Below the pieces are notes generated by a model. The model was not told where the DNA came from. It did not search any database and was given only the letters and a program-made list of their open reading frames with translations. 64,000 nt of DNA, from the NCBI GenBank assembly GCA_964479465.1, contig CAYZMG010000010.1:1-64000 (forward strand). Reading direction: 5' to 3'. This stretch comes from CADCTB01 sp964479465. Lineage in GTDB: Bacteria > Actinomycetota > Acidimicrobiia > Acidimicrobiales > AC-14. This document shows positions 8,840 through 15,782 of this stretch, one piece after another. Made by a program: the position numbers and the translations under genes. How positions within the stretch are numbered: position 1 is the stretch's first letter; every line of letters starts with the position of its first letter.

Positions 8840-9040
8840 ATGCCGACGTGCGAGCAGTGTGACCACTACTGGCGGCCGGCCGAGTTGGGCGAGGGCGGCA
8901 CCTGCCCGACCTGCGGGCAGGCGCTCGACACCACCCCTCCGAAAACTCCCTGGCACTTCAAGCTGCTCTTCGTCTCGGCGACGGCCTACCTGGGCTGGCG
9001 GGCCGTGGAGGGCGTCGCCTGGCTGATCCACCGGATCTAG
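8840..9040 (+). CDS. Small zinc-ribbon protein with a C-terminal membrane helix
   Basis: A 66-residue protein with two CxxC knuckles (CEQC near residue 4 and CPTC near residue 21) and a hydrophobic C-terminal segment (about 44-62). It starts 8 bp after the phosphatase stop and is probably cotranscribed with it. The knuckles suggest zinc binding. Function unknown. Confidence 0.6.
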   Translation: MPTCEQCDHYWRPAELGEGGTCPTCGQALDTTPPKTPWHFKLLFVSATAYLGWRAVEGVAWLIHRI

Positions 9041-9041
9041 C

Positions 9042-9785
9042 TCAGTTCTGGGTGACGAAGACCTGCGTGCCATGCGGCACACGCTCGGGGAACCACTCGG
9101 CGGAATGCATAGGGATGCGGACGCAGCCGTGCGACGCCGGCTCCGCCGGCACCGAGGTGGACCCGTGGATGGCGTACCCCCCGATGAAGTACTGGGGGTT
9201 GTACAGACGACCGAGGTGGCTCGTCCGCCAGCCTGCCACGGAGCGGAACGTCCGGAACGTGCCGGTGGGGGTGGGTGTGGCCGCGGTACCCGTCGCGACG
9301 CTCAGGATCTTGAGCAGGCTGCCGTTCTCGTAGAGGAACAGCACCTGGCGGGCCAGGCTGATCTCGACCCGAGTCGGCTCGCCGTTGGCGAGCATCACCG
9401 GCGGCCGACCGCTCGCGGCCAGGATCCTGGCGATCACGTCGCCGTCCAGGCGGCCGGTGCGGGCAATCCCGTTGACCTTCTGGAAGGCCATCACGGCGTG
9501 GCTCGTCCTCTCGTCGATGATGCCATCGACAGGGCCCACGTCGTAGTGCATCGCCACCAGCTTCTGCTCCAACTGGAGCGGGATGCTCGCCGCAGCCGGC
9601 GCAGCCGGCGCAGCCGGCGCAACCGGCGCCGGCGGGGCCGGCGCGGCCGGGGCCGGCGGTGGGGCGAACAGCCCGGTCCCGAGCAGCCCGCCCTGGGCGC
9701 TGGCGGTGGAGGCGAGCCCCACCTGGCCGGCGGCCACCACGAGGAGGAGGGCGGGAAGCTTCCGGGTCAGCGTCGACTTGTTCAT
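9042..9785 (-). CDS. L,D-transpeptidase with a peptidoglycan-binding domain
   Basis: The 247-residue protein has a signal peptide (about 1-30, ending ASTASA), an Ala/Pro-rich linker (40-68) made of GC-rich repeats, a PG_binding_1 domain (about 70-122) and a YkuD catalytic domain (about 137-246). The active-site motif SHGCVR is present (H219, C221, R223), with the upstream His in IHGST (H207). It would form 3-3 cross-links or attach proteins to peptidoglycan. It ends 2 bp from the zinc-ribbon gene and is convergent with it. Confidence 0.92.
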   Translation of the reverse strand: MNKSTLTRKLPALLLVVAAGQVGLASTASAQGGLLGTGLFAPPPAPAAPAPPAPVAPAAPAAPAAASIPLQLEQKLVAMHYDVGPVDGIIDERTSHAVMAFQKVNGIARTGRLDGDVIARILAASGRPPVMLANGEPTRVEISLARQVLFLYENGSLLKILSVATGTAATPTPTGTFRTFRSVAGWRTSHLGRLYNPQYFIGGYAIHGSTSVPAEPASHGCVRIPMHSAEWFPERVPHGTQVFVTQN

Positions 9786-9853
9786 GGGCGAAGTATCCCC
9801 TTTCCCGAGCCGGGGGAAGCCTCCGCTCGCTGGGCTACAGTCAGGAACAGGTA

Positions 9854-9931
9854 CGGGCTGTGGCGCAGCTTGGTTAGCGCGCTTGACTGGGGGTCAAGAG
9901 GTCGGGAGTTCAAATCTCCCCAGCCCGACCA
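9854..9931 (+). tRNA. tRNA-Pro (anticodon GGG)
   Basis: The acceptor stem CGGGCTG (9854-9860) pairs with CAGCCCG (9921-9927), followed by A and an encoded CCA. The anticodon arm CTTGA/TCAAG encloses the loop CTGGGGG, giving anticodon GGG. The T arm is GGGAG-TTCAAAT-CTCCC. A TACAGT hexamer at 9836-9841 may be the -10 box. The 3' half is the integration target of the elements that follow. Confidence 0.95.
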
Positions 9932-9951
9932 CAAAAGTGCAGGTCAGAGGG
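9885..9951 (+). repeat. att copy 1 (67-bp direct repeat within and beyond tRNA-Pro)
   Basis: This 67-bp stretch, from the anticodon arm through the CCA end and 20 bp further, recurs without mismatch at 22399-22465. Its first 51 bp recur at 37974-38024. It is the left attachment site of element A and shares its sequence with the intact tRNA gene. Tyrosine integrases of actinobacterial elements typically recombine between the anticodon loop and the 3' end of tRNA genes. Confidence 0.93.
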
Positions 9952-9990
9952 TGTCTCGCTCCGGCGGCTCACCCCTGGCCGGCGCCCGGT

Positions 9991-10009
9991 GTCAACGGTT
10001 TGTCAACGG
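9991..10009 (+). repeat. Candidate integrase arm sites, element A left end
   Basis: GTCAACGG occurs at 9991-9998 and 10002-10009, an 11-bp period, 40 bp inside att copy 1. GTCAACG recurs twice near the other end of the element (22263, 22275). The geometry matches integrase arm-type sites. Confidence 0.55.
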
Positions 10010-10021
10010 AGGTGGCTTGGG

Positions 10022-10381
10022 ATGGGTCGGGTCGCCAGCATCGAGGGCCGGAAGGTGGAGGCGTTGGCCGCCCAGCTCCTGCCGGTGCTCCGTGACCGAG
10101 GCTCGCTCATGGTCGACGCCGAAGACGTCGCCGACGTCGACCTGTGGCGCCGAGCGGCCCGCCTCGCCGGCCGGCGGCTCGGTTGCCGGGTGCGTACCGG
10201 GGTGGTCGGCGCCGGCGCCCGGGTGTGGGCCGTCTCGCTCGACCACGAGGTCACCGAGGGCGACCTACGCCGGGTAGGGCTCGCCGTTGACGCTGCGGTC
10301 GATGCTCACCGGGTCGGCGCCGGCCGCCTCGCTCTCGTGCGGAGGGGCCCGCCTACCCCTGGGGGTTCTTCCGCCGGCTGA
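10022..10381 (+). CDS. Small hypothetical protein at the left end of element A
   Basis: The ATG at 10022 is chosen because GGAGG (10008-10012) is 9 bp upstream. The 119-residue product is not recognised. It has an alpha/beta-looking composition, with a central RRLGCRVRTGVVGAGARVW strand region and a Gly/Pro-rich tail. It overlaps the convergent integrase gene by 29 bp. Position next to att suggests an accessory recombination or control protein, but nothing in the sequence proves it. Confidence 0.5.
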   Translation: MGRVASIEGRKVEALAAQLLPVLRDRGSLMVDAEDVADVDLWRRAARLAGRRLGCRVRTGVVGAGARVWAVSLDHEVTEGDLRRVGLAVDAAVDAHRVGAGRLALVRRGPPTPGGSSAG

Positions 10382-11498
10382 ACACGATGTCGTCCAGGCG
10401 CTCGCCGGCCTCCTCGATCATGGCCGGGATCACATGCTGATAGATGTCCTGGGTGATTGAGACGCTGGCGTGCCCGAGCCACCGGCTCACGACCTCGGTC
10501 TTCTCGCCGGCCTGGAGGGCAAGGCTGGCGCAGGTGTGGCGGGTGTCGTGCAGGCGGATCCGGCGCGCTCCCAGCTTGCGGACGTGGCGCTCGAAGGCCG
10601 TGGAGAGGTACTCGGGGTGGAGCGGTCGCCCGTCCTGGCGGGTGAACACGTAGCCCGTGTCCTCCCACGCCTCGCCCCATGCCATGCGCTCCTCGAGCTG
10701 GCGCCGGCGATGAGCTCGAAGGGCGGCGACCAGACGGGGGCTCAGCGGCACGGTGCGCCGGCCGGCGCTGGTCTTGGGCGAGGATGACTCCGGCTTCGCA
10801 TCGACGAGAACCCGGGTGTGGCCGATCGACAGCCGGCCCGTGTCCAGGTCGACGTCGGGCCACCGGAGGCCGGCGATCTCGCCTCGACGCAGGCCGCGCT
10901 GCAGGAACAGGAGCCACGCGGCGTACAGGCGGTCGTCGGCCACGTGGTCAAGGAAGGCGGCGGCCTCGTCGGCCGTCCACGACTGCATCTCAGCCGCCTG
11001 CGCCTGGGGCCGCTTGATGGCGGCGGCCGGGCTGCGAGGAATGAAGCCCTGGGTGACAGCATGGGTGAGCGCCATCTTCAGGACCTTCAGGGCGTACTGC
11101 ACCGACCGAGGAGACAGGGGAGTGCCTCGCCGGCTGCCGGCTACCCGCAGGTGATCGAGCAGGCCCTGCACGTGGGCCGGCGTCAGGTGGGAGAGCTGGA
11201 TGCCGCCGAGCGTCGGGATGATCCAACTCTCCGAAGTGGTGCGGTAGCTGGACCGCGTGTTGTTCTTCTGGGTGAGGGTGGGCAGCCACTCCTCCCGGAG
11301 GAACGTGGCGACCGTCATCTTCCGGGGCTCGACGTAGGTCCCGGTCTGAACGGCGCTCAGGACGCTGGTGAGGTGGGCCTGCGCCTCCCTCCGGGTGCGG
11401 AACCCGCCCTTTGTGCGCTGCCGGCGCTTCCCCTCGCCGTCCGTGATCGACCAGTAGGCCGTCCAGGTGTCGCCCCGCTTGCGCAGGCTCCCTCTCAC
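10353..11498 (-). CDS. int: Tyrosine recombinase / integrase of element A
   Basis: 381 residues from GTG 11498. This start gives an N-terminus (VRGSLRKRGDTW) colinear with the element B integrase (VRGQVLKRGDTW) and has a GGAAGGGGG site upstream; an upstream ATG at 11531 is possible. The order is AP2-like arm-binding domain (1-50), SAM-like core-binding domain (about 55-150) and catalytic domain (about 170-375) with R205, H317xxR320, H343 and the nucleophile Y353 in ITQDIYQHV. It should integrate element A at tRNA-Pro. Confidence 0.95.
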   Translation of the reverse strand: MRGSLRKRGDTWTAYWSITDGEGKRRQRTKGGFRTRREAQAHLTSVLSAVQTGTYVEPRKMTVATFLREEWLPTLTQKNNTRSSYRTTSESWIIPTLGGIQLSHLTPAHVQGLLDHLRVAGSRRGTPLSPRSVQYALKVLKMALTHAVTQGFIPRSPAAAIKRPQAQAAEMQSWTADEAAAFLDHVADDRLYAAWLLFLQRGLRRGEIAGLRWPDVDLDTGRLSIGHTRVLVDAKPESSSPKTSAGRRTVPLSPRLVAALRAHRRRQLEERMAWGEAWEDTGYVFTRQDGRPLHPEYLSTAFERHVRKLGARRIRLHDTRHTCASLALQAGEKTEVVSRWLGHASVSITQDIYQHVIPAMIEEAGERLDDIVFSRRKNPQG

Positions 11499-11721
11499 TA
11501 CCGCCCCCTTCCCTTCGCTTGCCCGGTTCATCTCCGGCGCTCGGGCAATCTGATCCTTGACGAGCAAACGTATGTTCCCCTAACGTTTGGAGTCTAGCTC
11601 TCCACTACGAGGACGCAAGGCAATGCGGTCGTCCTCACCAGGGCTCATGGAAAACCCACAGCAAGCACTCAGGGGCGTAGCCCCGAACTGGCCACCATGA
11701 CCTGATGGAAGAGAGACAAAC
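11499..11721. promoter_or_regulatory. Divergent control region between integrase and regulator
   Basis: This gap separates the leftward integrase from the rightward regulators. It contains an inverted repeat GAGGACG (11610-11616) / CGTCCTC (11630-11636) with a 13-bp spacer, a possible operator for the HTH protein at 11722. No clear -35/-10 pair stands out. Confidence 0.35.
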
Positions 11722-11985
11722 GTGGGTACTGGGCTACCGCTCAAAGAGCTGGTCCGTCTGCGACGGCTCGTGTCGTCTGGCGAGGCAAAGTCGATCCGCC
11801 TAGCCGCCGGCGTCTCGTGTAGCGAGATGAGCCGCGAGATCGGCGGGCACTCCACCTCGGTGTGGAAGTGGGAGAACGGCACGCCACCTCGACCGAGCGC
11901 GGTGGCGAGCCGATACCTCGCCCTGCTCGACGAACTGGCGGCTACCGCCGGCTCAGCCGTCACCAAGAGTGGCGCGTCCCGATGA
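11722..11985 (+). CDS. Small helix-turn-helix regulator
   Basis: The 87-residue protein starts at GTG behind a GGAAGAGAG purine run. An HTH-like central segment (about 20-60, with EMSREIGGHSTSVWKWENG) resembles XRE-type DNA-binding proteins. It is divergent from the integrase and overlaps the next gene by ATGA, the usual place for an element repressor or early regulator. The family is not certain. Confidence 0.6.
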   Translation: MGTGLPLKELVRLRRLVSSGEAKSIRLAAGVSCSEMSREIGGHSTSVWKWENGTPPRPSAVASRYLALLDELAATAGSAVTKSGASR

Positions 11986-12191
11986 GGCTCTCCGACCTCG
12001 CCGACCTGCCCGCAACCATCGACGCCCGACAGCTCGCCGACCTGTTCGGCTGCAGCTACTGGTCGGTGCTGGAGCAGGTGAAGGCCGGTACGTGCCCGGT
12101 GGCGCCGCTGCGCCTGGGACGAAAGCTCCGGTGGAGCACGGCCGCCGTCCTGCGGCTCCTCGAAGCGGACACGCCTGTTCGGTCGGGATGA
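11982..12191 (+). CDS. Small excisionase-like HTH protein
   Basis: The 69-residue protein resembles MerR/excisionase-type winged helices: IDARQLADLFGCSYWSVLEQVKAG followed by PLRLGRKLRWSTAAV. Such proteins bend att DNA or regulate early genes. It is coupled to both neighbours through 4-bp overlaps (11982-11985 and 12188-12191). Confidence 0.65.
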   Translation: MRLSDLADLPATIDARQLADLFGCSYWSVLEQVKAGTCPVAPLRLGRKLRWSTAAVLRLLEADTPVRSG

Positions 12192-13771
12192 GCACGGCCA
12201 CGATCCCGCCGTCGATCGACGACCGCCGGCGCCGTCAAGAGACCGCCGTGCCCCGGGTGCCCCCTCACAACCTCCAGGCCGAGGAGTCCCTGCTCGGCGC
12301 CATGCTCCTCAGCCGCGAGGCCATCGTCGCCGCCGTGGAGGTCCAGCTCAGCGCGGACGACTTCTACAAGCCGGCCCACGGCCACATCTTCGACGCCATC
12401 ACGTCGCTGTACGCCCAGGGCGAGCCCGCCGACCCTGTCACCGTCGCCGAGGCGCTGACCCGGGCCGGCGTGCTGGAAGTCATCGGCGGCCCGGCCATCC
12501 TCATCAGCCTTCAGGCCGGCACGCCGTCCATCGGCAACGCCGGCACCTACGCCGCCATCGTCGAGGAGCACTCGGGACTCCGCCGCCTCATCGCTCTCGG
12601 GAACGACCTCGCCGAACTCGGCTACGACGCCCCTGCGGACGTGTCCTCGAGGCTGGCCGACGCCGAACGCCGGCTTGCCCGGCTGCGCTCGACGGGTTCC
12701 CAGTGCTCGGAGTTAGGGATCCGCTGGGCCGGCGAGGTGTCGGCCGCCGTAGATGCGATGCCGGAACCGCAGTGGCTCTTCGAAGGCGTCTGGCCGGCGG
12801 ACGCCTACGGGGTGACCGCTGCCGACATCAAGGCGGGCAAGACATGGGCGAACTGCGACGCCATGGTGTCCAAGGCCACCGGCACGCCGTGGATGGGTGT
12901 TTTCGCCTGCCCTCGGCCCGGGCCCGTCTTGGCCTTCCTCGGCGAGGGCGGCGACCGGAAGATGGTTCGCCGGCTCCGGGCCGTCTGTGAGGCCAGGGGC
13001 GCCGTCCTGGAGGAGCTGCCGATCCGGCTCTGCTTCCGTGTCCCGCACCTGACCAACGACGCCCACATCGAGCTCATCCGCTCCGAGCTGGTCGCCCACC
13101 GTGCCGAGCTGGTCATCATCGACCCCCTGTACCTCGCAGCGCAGGGCGCCCGGGGCTCCGACCTCTACGAGATGGGGGCCACCCTCGAACGGGTGCAGCT
13201 CTTGGCCCAGGAGTGCGGGGCCGCCCTGCTCGTCACCACCCACATCAACAAGACCGGTGAGGGCAAGGGGGCGAAGCGCATCACCGGCGTCGGGCCGGGT
13301 GCCTGGGGCCGGGTCCTGGCCACCGCCTCGGTCGAAAAGCGCCACACCGAGCCCTCCGGCGCCACCGTGGTGACGCTTGCGTGGGAGTTCATCGGCGACG
13401 AGATCGCAGACGCCGACCTGCGCATCCGTCGCCGGGTGTGGGCCGATGACCCAACCGCCCTCACATCGCCGCTGCACTACACGGTAGAGCAGCTCGAAGC
13501 CATCGACCCGGCGCCCGACTCTGGCGACATGTCGCCGGCCACCCGGCGCGTTCTGCGGGTGATCGAGGCAGCGACCTCCGCCGTCACGGTCCAGGAGATC
13601 GGTGACGAACTGGCACGAGACACGACCGGCATGCCGCTGAAGAAGCGCACGATCCAAGACAGCCTCTCGAAGCTGGCAAAGGCCGGGTTGGCCGAAAGCG
13701 AGCAGTCTCCCGGCGGCGCGTACGTCTGGCGTGCGCAGTGCGACGGAAGGGGGGCCGAAGATGCCGCCTGA
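12188..13771 (+). CDS. Replicative helicase-like protein: DnaB N-domain plus RecA-like ATPase plus winged helix
   Basis: The 527-residue protein begins with a DnaB N-terminal domain (about 22-135, PHNLQAEESLLGAML and YKPAHGHIFDAI). A RecA-fold ATPase follows (about 190-420), with a P-loop at ADIKAGKT (212-219) and Walker B LVIIDP (about 317). This core resembles RepA/AAA_25 helicases more than DnaB. A winged-helix tail (about 455-510) completes it. It is probably the element's replication helicase. The first Gly of the Walker A motif is not at its usual place, so the P-loop is slightly atypical. Confidence 0.82.
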   Translation: MSTATIPPSIDDRRRRQETAVPRVPPHNLQAEESLLGAMLLSREAIVAAVEVQLSADDFYKPAHGHIFDAITSLYAQGEPADPVTVAEALTRAGVLEVIGGPAILISLQAGTPSIGNAGTYAAIVEEHSGLRRLIALGNDLAELGYDAPADVSSRLADAERRLARLRSTGSQCSELGIRWAGEVSAAVDAMPEPQWLFEGVWPADAYGVTAADIKAGKTWANCDAMVSKATGTPWMGVFACPRPGPVLAFLGEGGDRKMVRRLRAVCEARGAVLEELPIRLCFRVPHLTNDAHIELIRSELVAHRAELVIIDPLYLAAQGARGSDLYEMGATLERVQLLAQECGAALLVTTHINKTGEGKGAKRITGVGPGAWGRVLATASVEKRHTEPSGATVVTLAWEFIGDEIADADLRIRRRVWADDPTALTSPLHYTVEQLEAIDPAPDSGDMSPATRRVLRVIEAATSAVTVQEIGDELARDTTGMPLKKRTIQDSLSKLAKAGLAESEQSPGGAYVWRAQCDGRGAEDAA

Positions 13772-14003
13772 CCTGCACGCATGCTGCGCACGGGCCTACG
13801 CATGCGCAGATGCGCCCGGCGTTCGGCGGAGGTGCGCACGCATGCGCACACCCATAGAGGGGTGCGCACCGCGCGTGCGCACGCACCTGCCGCCGCAGGC
13901 GCTGACCTCAGAAAGGGCGCCTGTTCATCCCATCGACGAACTCCCGGAGGGTCACGTGTCGCCACAAAAAAAGGAGTCACGGAACAACGGGGCCAGGCCA
14001 TGA
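13761..14003 (+). CDS. Small Cys-rich ORF overlapping the iteron-like repeats
   Basis: An 80-residue ORF starts 11 bp before the helicase stop and ends in an ATGA overlap with the next gene, so translation coupling supports it. The product is Cys/Arg/Ala-rich at the start (HACCARAYACADAPG) and has no recognisable domain. Much of its unusual composition may simply reflect the repeated GTGCGCAC DNA that it crosses. Confidence 0.4.
   Translation: MPPDLHACCARAYACADAPGVRRRCARMRTPIEGCAPRVRTHLPPQALTSERAPVHPIDELPEGHVSPQKKESRNNGARP
13784..13882 (+). repeat. Cluster of palindromic GTGCGCAC octamers, candidate replication origin
   Basis: The octamer GTGCGCAC occurs at 13832, 13862 and 13875. One-base variants lie at 13784 (CTGCGCAC) and 13842 (ATGCGCAC), and a two-mismatch copy at 13802 (ATGCGCAG). 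All lie within 100 bp directly after the helicase gene. Iterons beside a replication gene are typical of phage and satellite origins. Confidence 0.5.
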
Positions 14004-14287
14004 CCAGAGACGAGGCCATGGAGGTCTGGGAGCGGGTCGAGCGGACATGGCCCGAGGGCGCCACCATCGACACCCGGGTGGTGTTCGACCACCTCCGTGA
14101 CGTGCCCTTGATCGACGCCGAGGCGGCCATCCGCACCATCGCCGCCGCCGGCCAGGGCTGCCCGACCCTCATTGGGCTCCGCCAGCTCGCCGGCCGCCTC
14201 CGCCGAGAACGAGAAGTCCAGAGCGCCGTAGAACGCCGCCGGCACCACATCGCCGCCCTTCGCCGACAACTCCAGGAGTGCCGATGA
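14000..14287 (+). CDS. Small helical protein, possible helicase loader
   Basis: The 95-residue, mainly helical protein starts MTRDEAMEVWERVERTWP and contains IRTIAAAGQGCPTLIGLRQLAG. This layout resembles small phage helicase loader/inhibitor proteins of the G39P type, and it sits two genes after a DnaB-like helicase. The resemblance is weak and is an inference from layout and context. It is coupled to both neighbours by ATGA overlaps. Confidence 0.5.
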   Translation: MTRDEAMEVWERVERTWPEGATIDTRVVFDHLRDVPLIDAEAAIRTIAAAGQGCPTLIGLRQLAGRLRREREVQSAVERRRHHIAALRRQLQECR

Positions 14288-14415
14288 CCATCACCTCGAC
14301 CCGCTCGCCCGTTGACATTGCGTTGACGAGGCCCCTTCTCGCACGGGCTGACCTGCTGCGATGCGGCCCGCTCCTGACAAGGAGTCAAGTGGTCGCCGGC
14401 GGAGAGCGAGCATGA
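14284..14415 (+). CDS. Very small ORF (43 aa) in an overlapping gene chain
   Basis: It starts at ATG 14284 in an ATGA overlap with the previous stop and ends at TGA 14413-14415 in another ATGA overlap with the next ATG. The product has no recognisable feature. The double coupling is the only support, so it may simply keep ribosomes moving between flanking genes. Confidence 0.4.
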   Translation: MTITSTRSPVDIALTRPLLARADLLRCGPLLTRSQVVAGGERA

Positions 14416-14585
14416 AGCGGCGCCGTCGTTGGCTGGCCCGGCTGCGCTCCTGGTGGCCGGGCCGCCGGCCGGCGCCGCCGCCGCTGTCGTTGTGGGAACG
14501 GCCGCCGGGCGAGGCGTGGTGTCGGTGTGGGTCCCCGGCCGGCGTGTTGACGCCTCGGGGCTGGAGGTGCGGGCGATGCCGCTGA
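14412..14585 (+). CDS. Small zinc-ribbon-like protein (57 aa)
   Basis: It starts in an ATGA overlap. It has a basic N-terminus with several Arg and Trp residues, then a short cysteine cluster, CRCGSP and WRCGRC, that could bind one zinc ion. It overlaps the following gene by 10 bp. Role unknown. Confidence 0.5.
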   Translation: MKRRRRWLARLRSWWPGRRPAPPPLSLWERPPGEAWCRCGSPAGVLTPRGWRCGRCR

Positions 14586-14992
14586 ACGGAGCGTTGACGA
14601 TCCTCGACGACGGCGGCCAGGTGGTGGCCGAGGCCCTTGACGCTCGCGACCTCGGCCAGCTCCGCCGGGCGCTCTCGTCGTACAAGTCGGACATCCGACG
14701 CAGAGACCAGGTCTATAGCTTGCTCCCGGCGCTGGAGCGTGTACTGAAGGTCCTTGAGCCGCCACCGCCGACAAAAGCGGACACAACCGGACAAAAGGAG
14801 ATACCAATTGCCGACGTTGCGGAGGCTGGAGATGCTGGGTCCGTGAGCGCATTCATGACCCGAGCCGAGGCCGGCAAGCTCTTCGGCAAAAGTTCCAAGA
14901 CCGTCACCCGATGGATCGCAAGCGGCCGGCTTCCCACGGTCGATGGCCAGCTCCGCCGGGTCGACGTCGAGGCGCTGGCGGGCCTCCGGTGA
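14576..14992 (+). CDS. HTH protein with C-terminal excisionase-type domain
   Basis: 138 residues. The N-terminal half (1-85) is helical and polar. The C-terminal part (about 92-138) is a MerR/excisionase-like helix-turn-helix (FMTRAEAGKLFGKSSKTVTR, then a GRLPTVDGQLRRVDVEAL wing). It may be a DNA-binding regulator or packaging adaptor. It overlaps its neighbours on both sides (10 bp and 4 bp). Confidence 0.6.
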   Translation: MPLNGALTILDDGGQVVAEALDARDLGQLRRALSSYKSDIRRRDQVYSLLPALERVLKVLEPPPPTKADTTGQKEIPIADVAEAGDAGSVSAFMTRAEAGKLFGKSSKTVTRWIASGRLPTVDGQLRRVDVEALAGLR

Positions 14993-15429
14993 CCGCCGAG
15001 GAGCGGGCCGCCGTCGTCGCCCGCCTCGCCGCCGGCGAGAGCGCGATCACCCTCGCACTGGAAGCCGGCGTCTCCCGCGGCACGGTCTATCGATGGGCGC
15101 GGGAATCCGGTGCCAACCTCGACCGCAGCCGCACCGCCGCCGCGACCGCTGGCGCTACCGCCCGCTGGGCCGCCCGCAGGACGGGCATGGCCGACGAGAT
15201 CGGCGAGTCCGCTGAGAAGGCCCTGACCGCTTGCGCTGAAGCCCTGGCCTCCGGCGAGATTCGTCGAGCCAAGGAAGCCGCCCTCACCCTCGCCATCCTG
15301 ATCGACAAGGCCCAGCTCCTCTCTGGTGCCGAGACGAGCCGCGCTGGCGTCACCGCCGACCCCTACGCCCTCATGGAGGCCGGCCGGGCCCGTGTCGCCT
15401 ACCTCCGACCGAAGGGCGACGCATCGTGA
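14989..15429 (+). CDS. HTH protein, possible small terminase subunit
   Basis: The 146-residue protein begins at GTG in a GTGA overlap. Its N-terminal HTH (about 3-40, LAAGESAITLALEAGVSRGT then VYRWARE) and helical C-terminal part fit the general layout of phage small terminase subunits. Its place just before the protease-capsid gene supports that. No large terminase is found nearby, so the assignment is tentative and a plain DNA-binding protein is possible. Confidence 0.45.
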   Translation: MTAEERAAVVARLAAGESAITLALEAGVSRGTVYRWARESGANLDRSRTAAATAGATARWAARRTGMADEIGESAEKALTACAEALASGEIRRAKEAALTLAILIDKAQLLSGAETSRAGVTADPYALMEAGRARVAYLRPKGDAS

Positions 15430-15782
15430 ACGACCACCTGGCACAACTCGAGATCGAGATGTCCGACCCGACCCTGAGCGACGATGAGTACACCGCCCTC
15501 GATCGGGAGTGGAGCAAGGCGATGGCGGAGGCAGAAGCTGGCGGGAGCGCCACATGGCGGCTCGACGCCATCGAGGCGACCCTCGCCGACCCCGACCTCA
15601 CCGACGAGGCCCACGAGCGGTGGAGCATGGCGTGGCTCGCCGAGATGCGGGCCGGCGTCGACCTCATCGTGGCCCGAGCGGCCGACCTCACCGACGAGGA
15701 GCGCCTCAGCGTCGCCTCCGGCATGAAGCGGGTGGTCGAGGCCCTCCGAAAGCTCTGCGACCCTCAGGAAGGCACCCCGTGA
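15426..15782 (+). CDS. Acidic helical hypothetical protein before the capsid gene
   Basis: 118 residues from GTG in a GTGA overlap. It is strongly acidic and helical (repeated TLSDDEYT and DLTDEA-type segments) and ends coupled to the capsid gene by another GTGA. By position it could be a head-assembly or scaffold-like protein. No family is recognised. Confidence 0.5.
   Translation: MNDHLAQLEIEMSDPTLSDDEYTALDREWSKAMAEAEAGGSATWRLDAIEATLADPDLTDEAHERWSMAWLAEMRAGVDLIVARAADLTDEERLSVASGMKRVVEALRKLCDPQEGTP

Noticed and set aside
9590..9660. GCAGCCGGC repeats
   Set aside because: They encode the Ala/Pro linker of the L,D-transpeptidase.
11580..11966. 128-residue minus-strand ORF over the regulator start
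   Set aside because: Low-complexity Ser/Arg-rich product that overlaps the better-supported HTH gene and the divergent control region.
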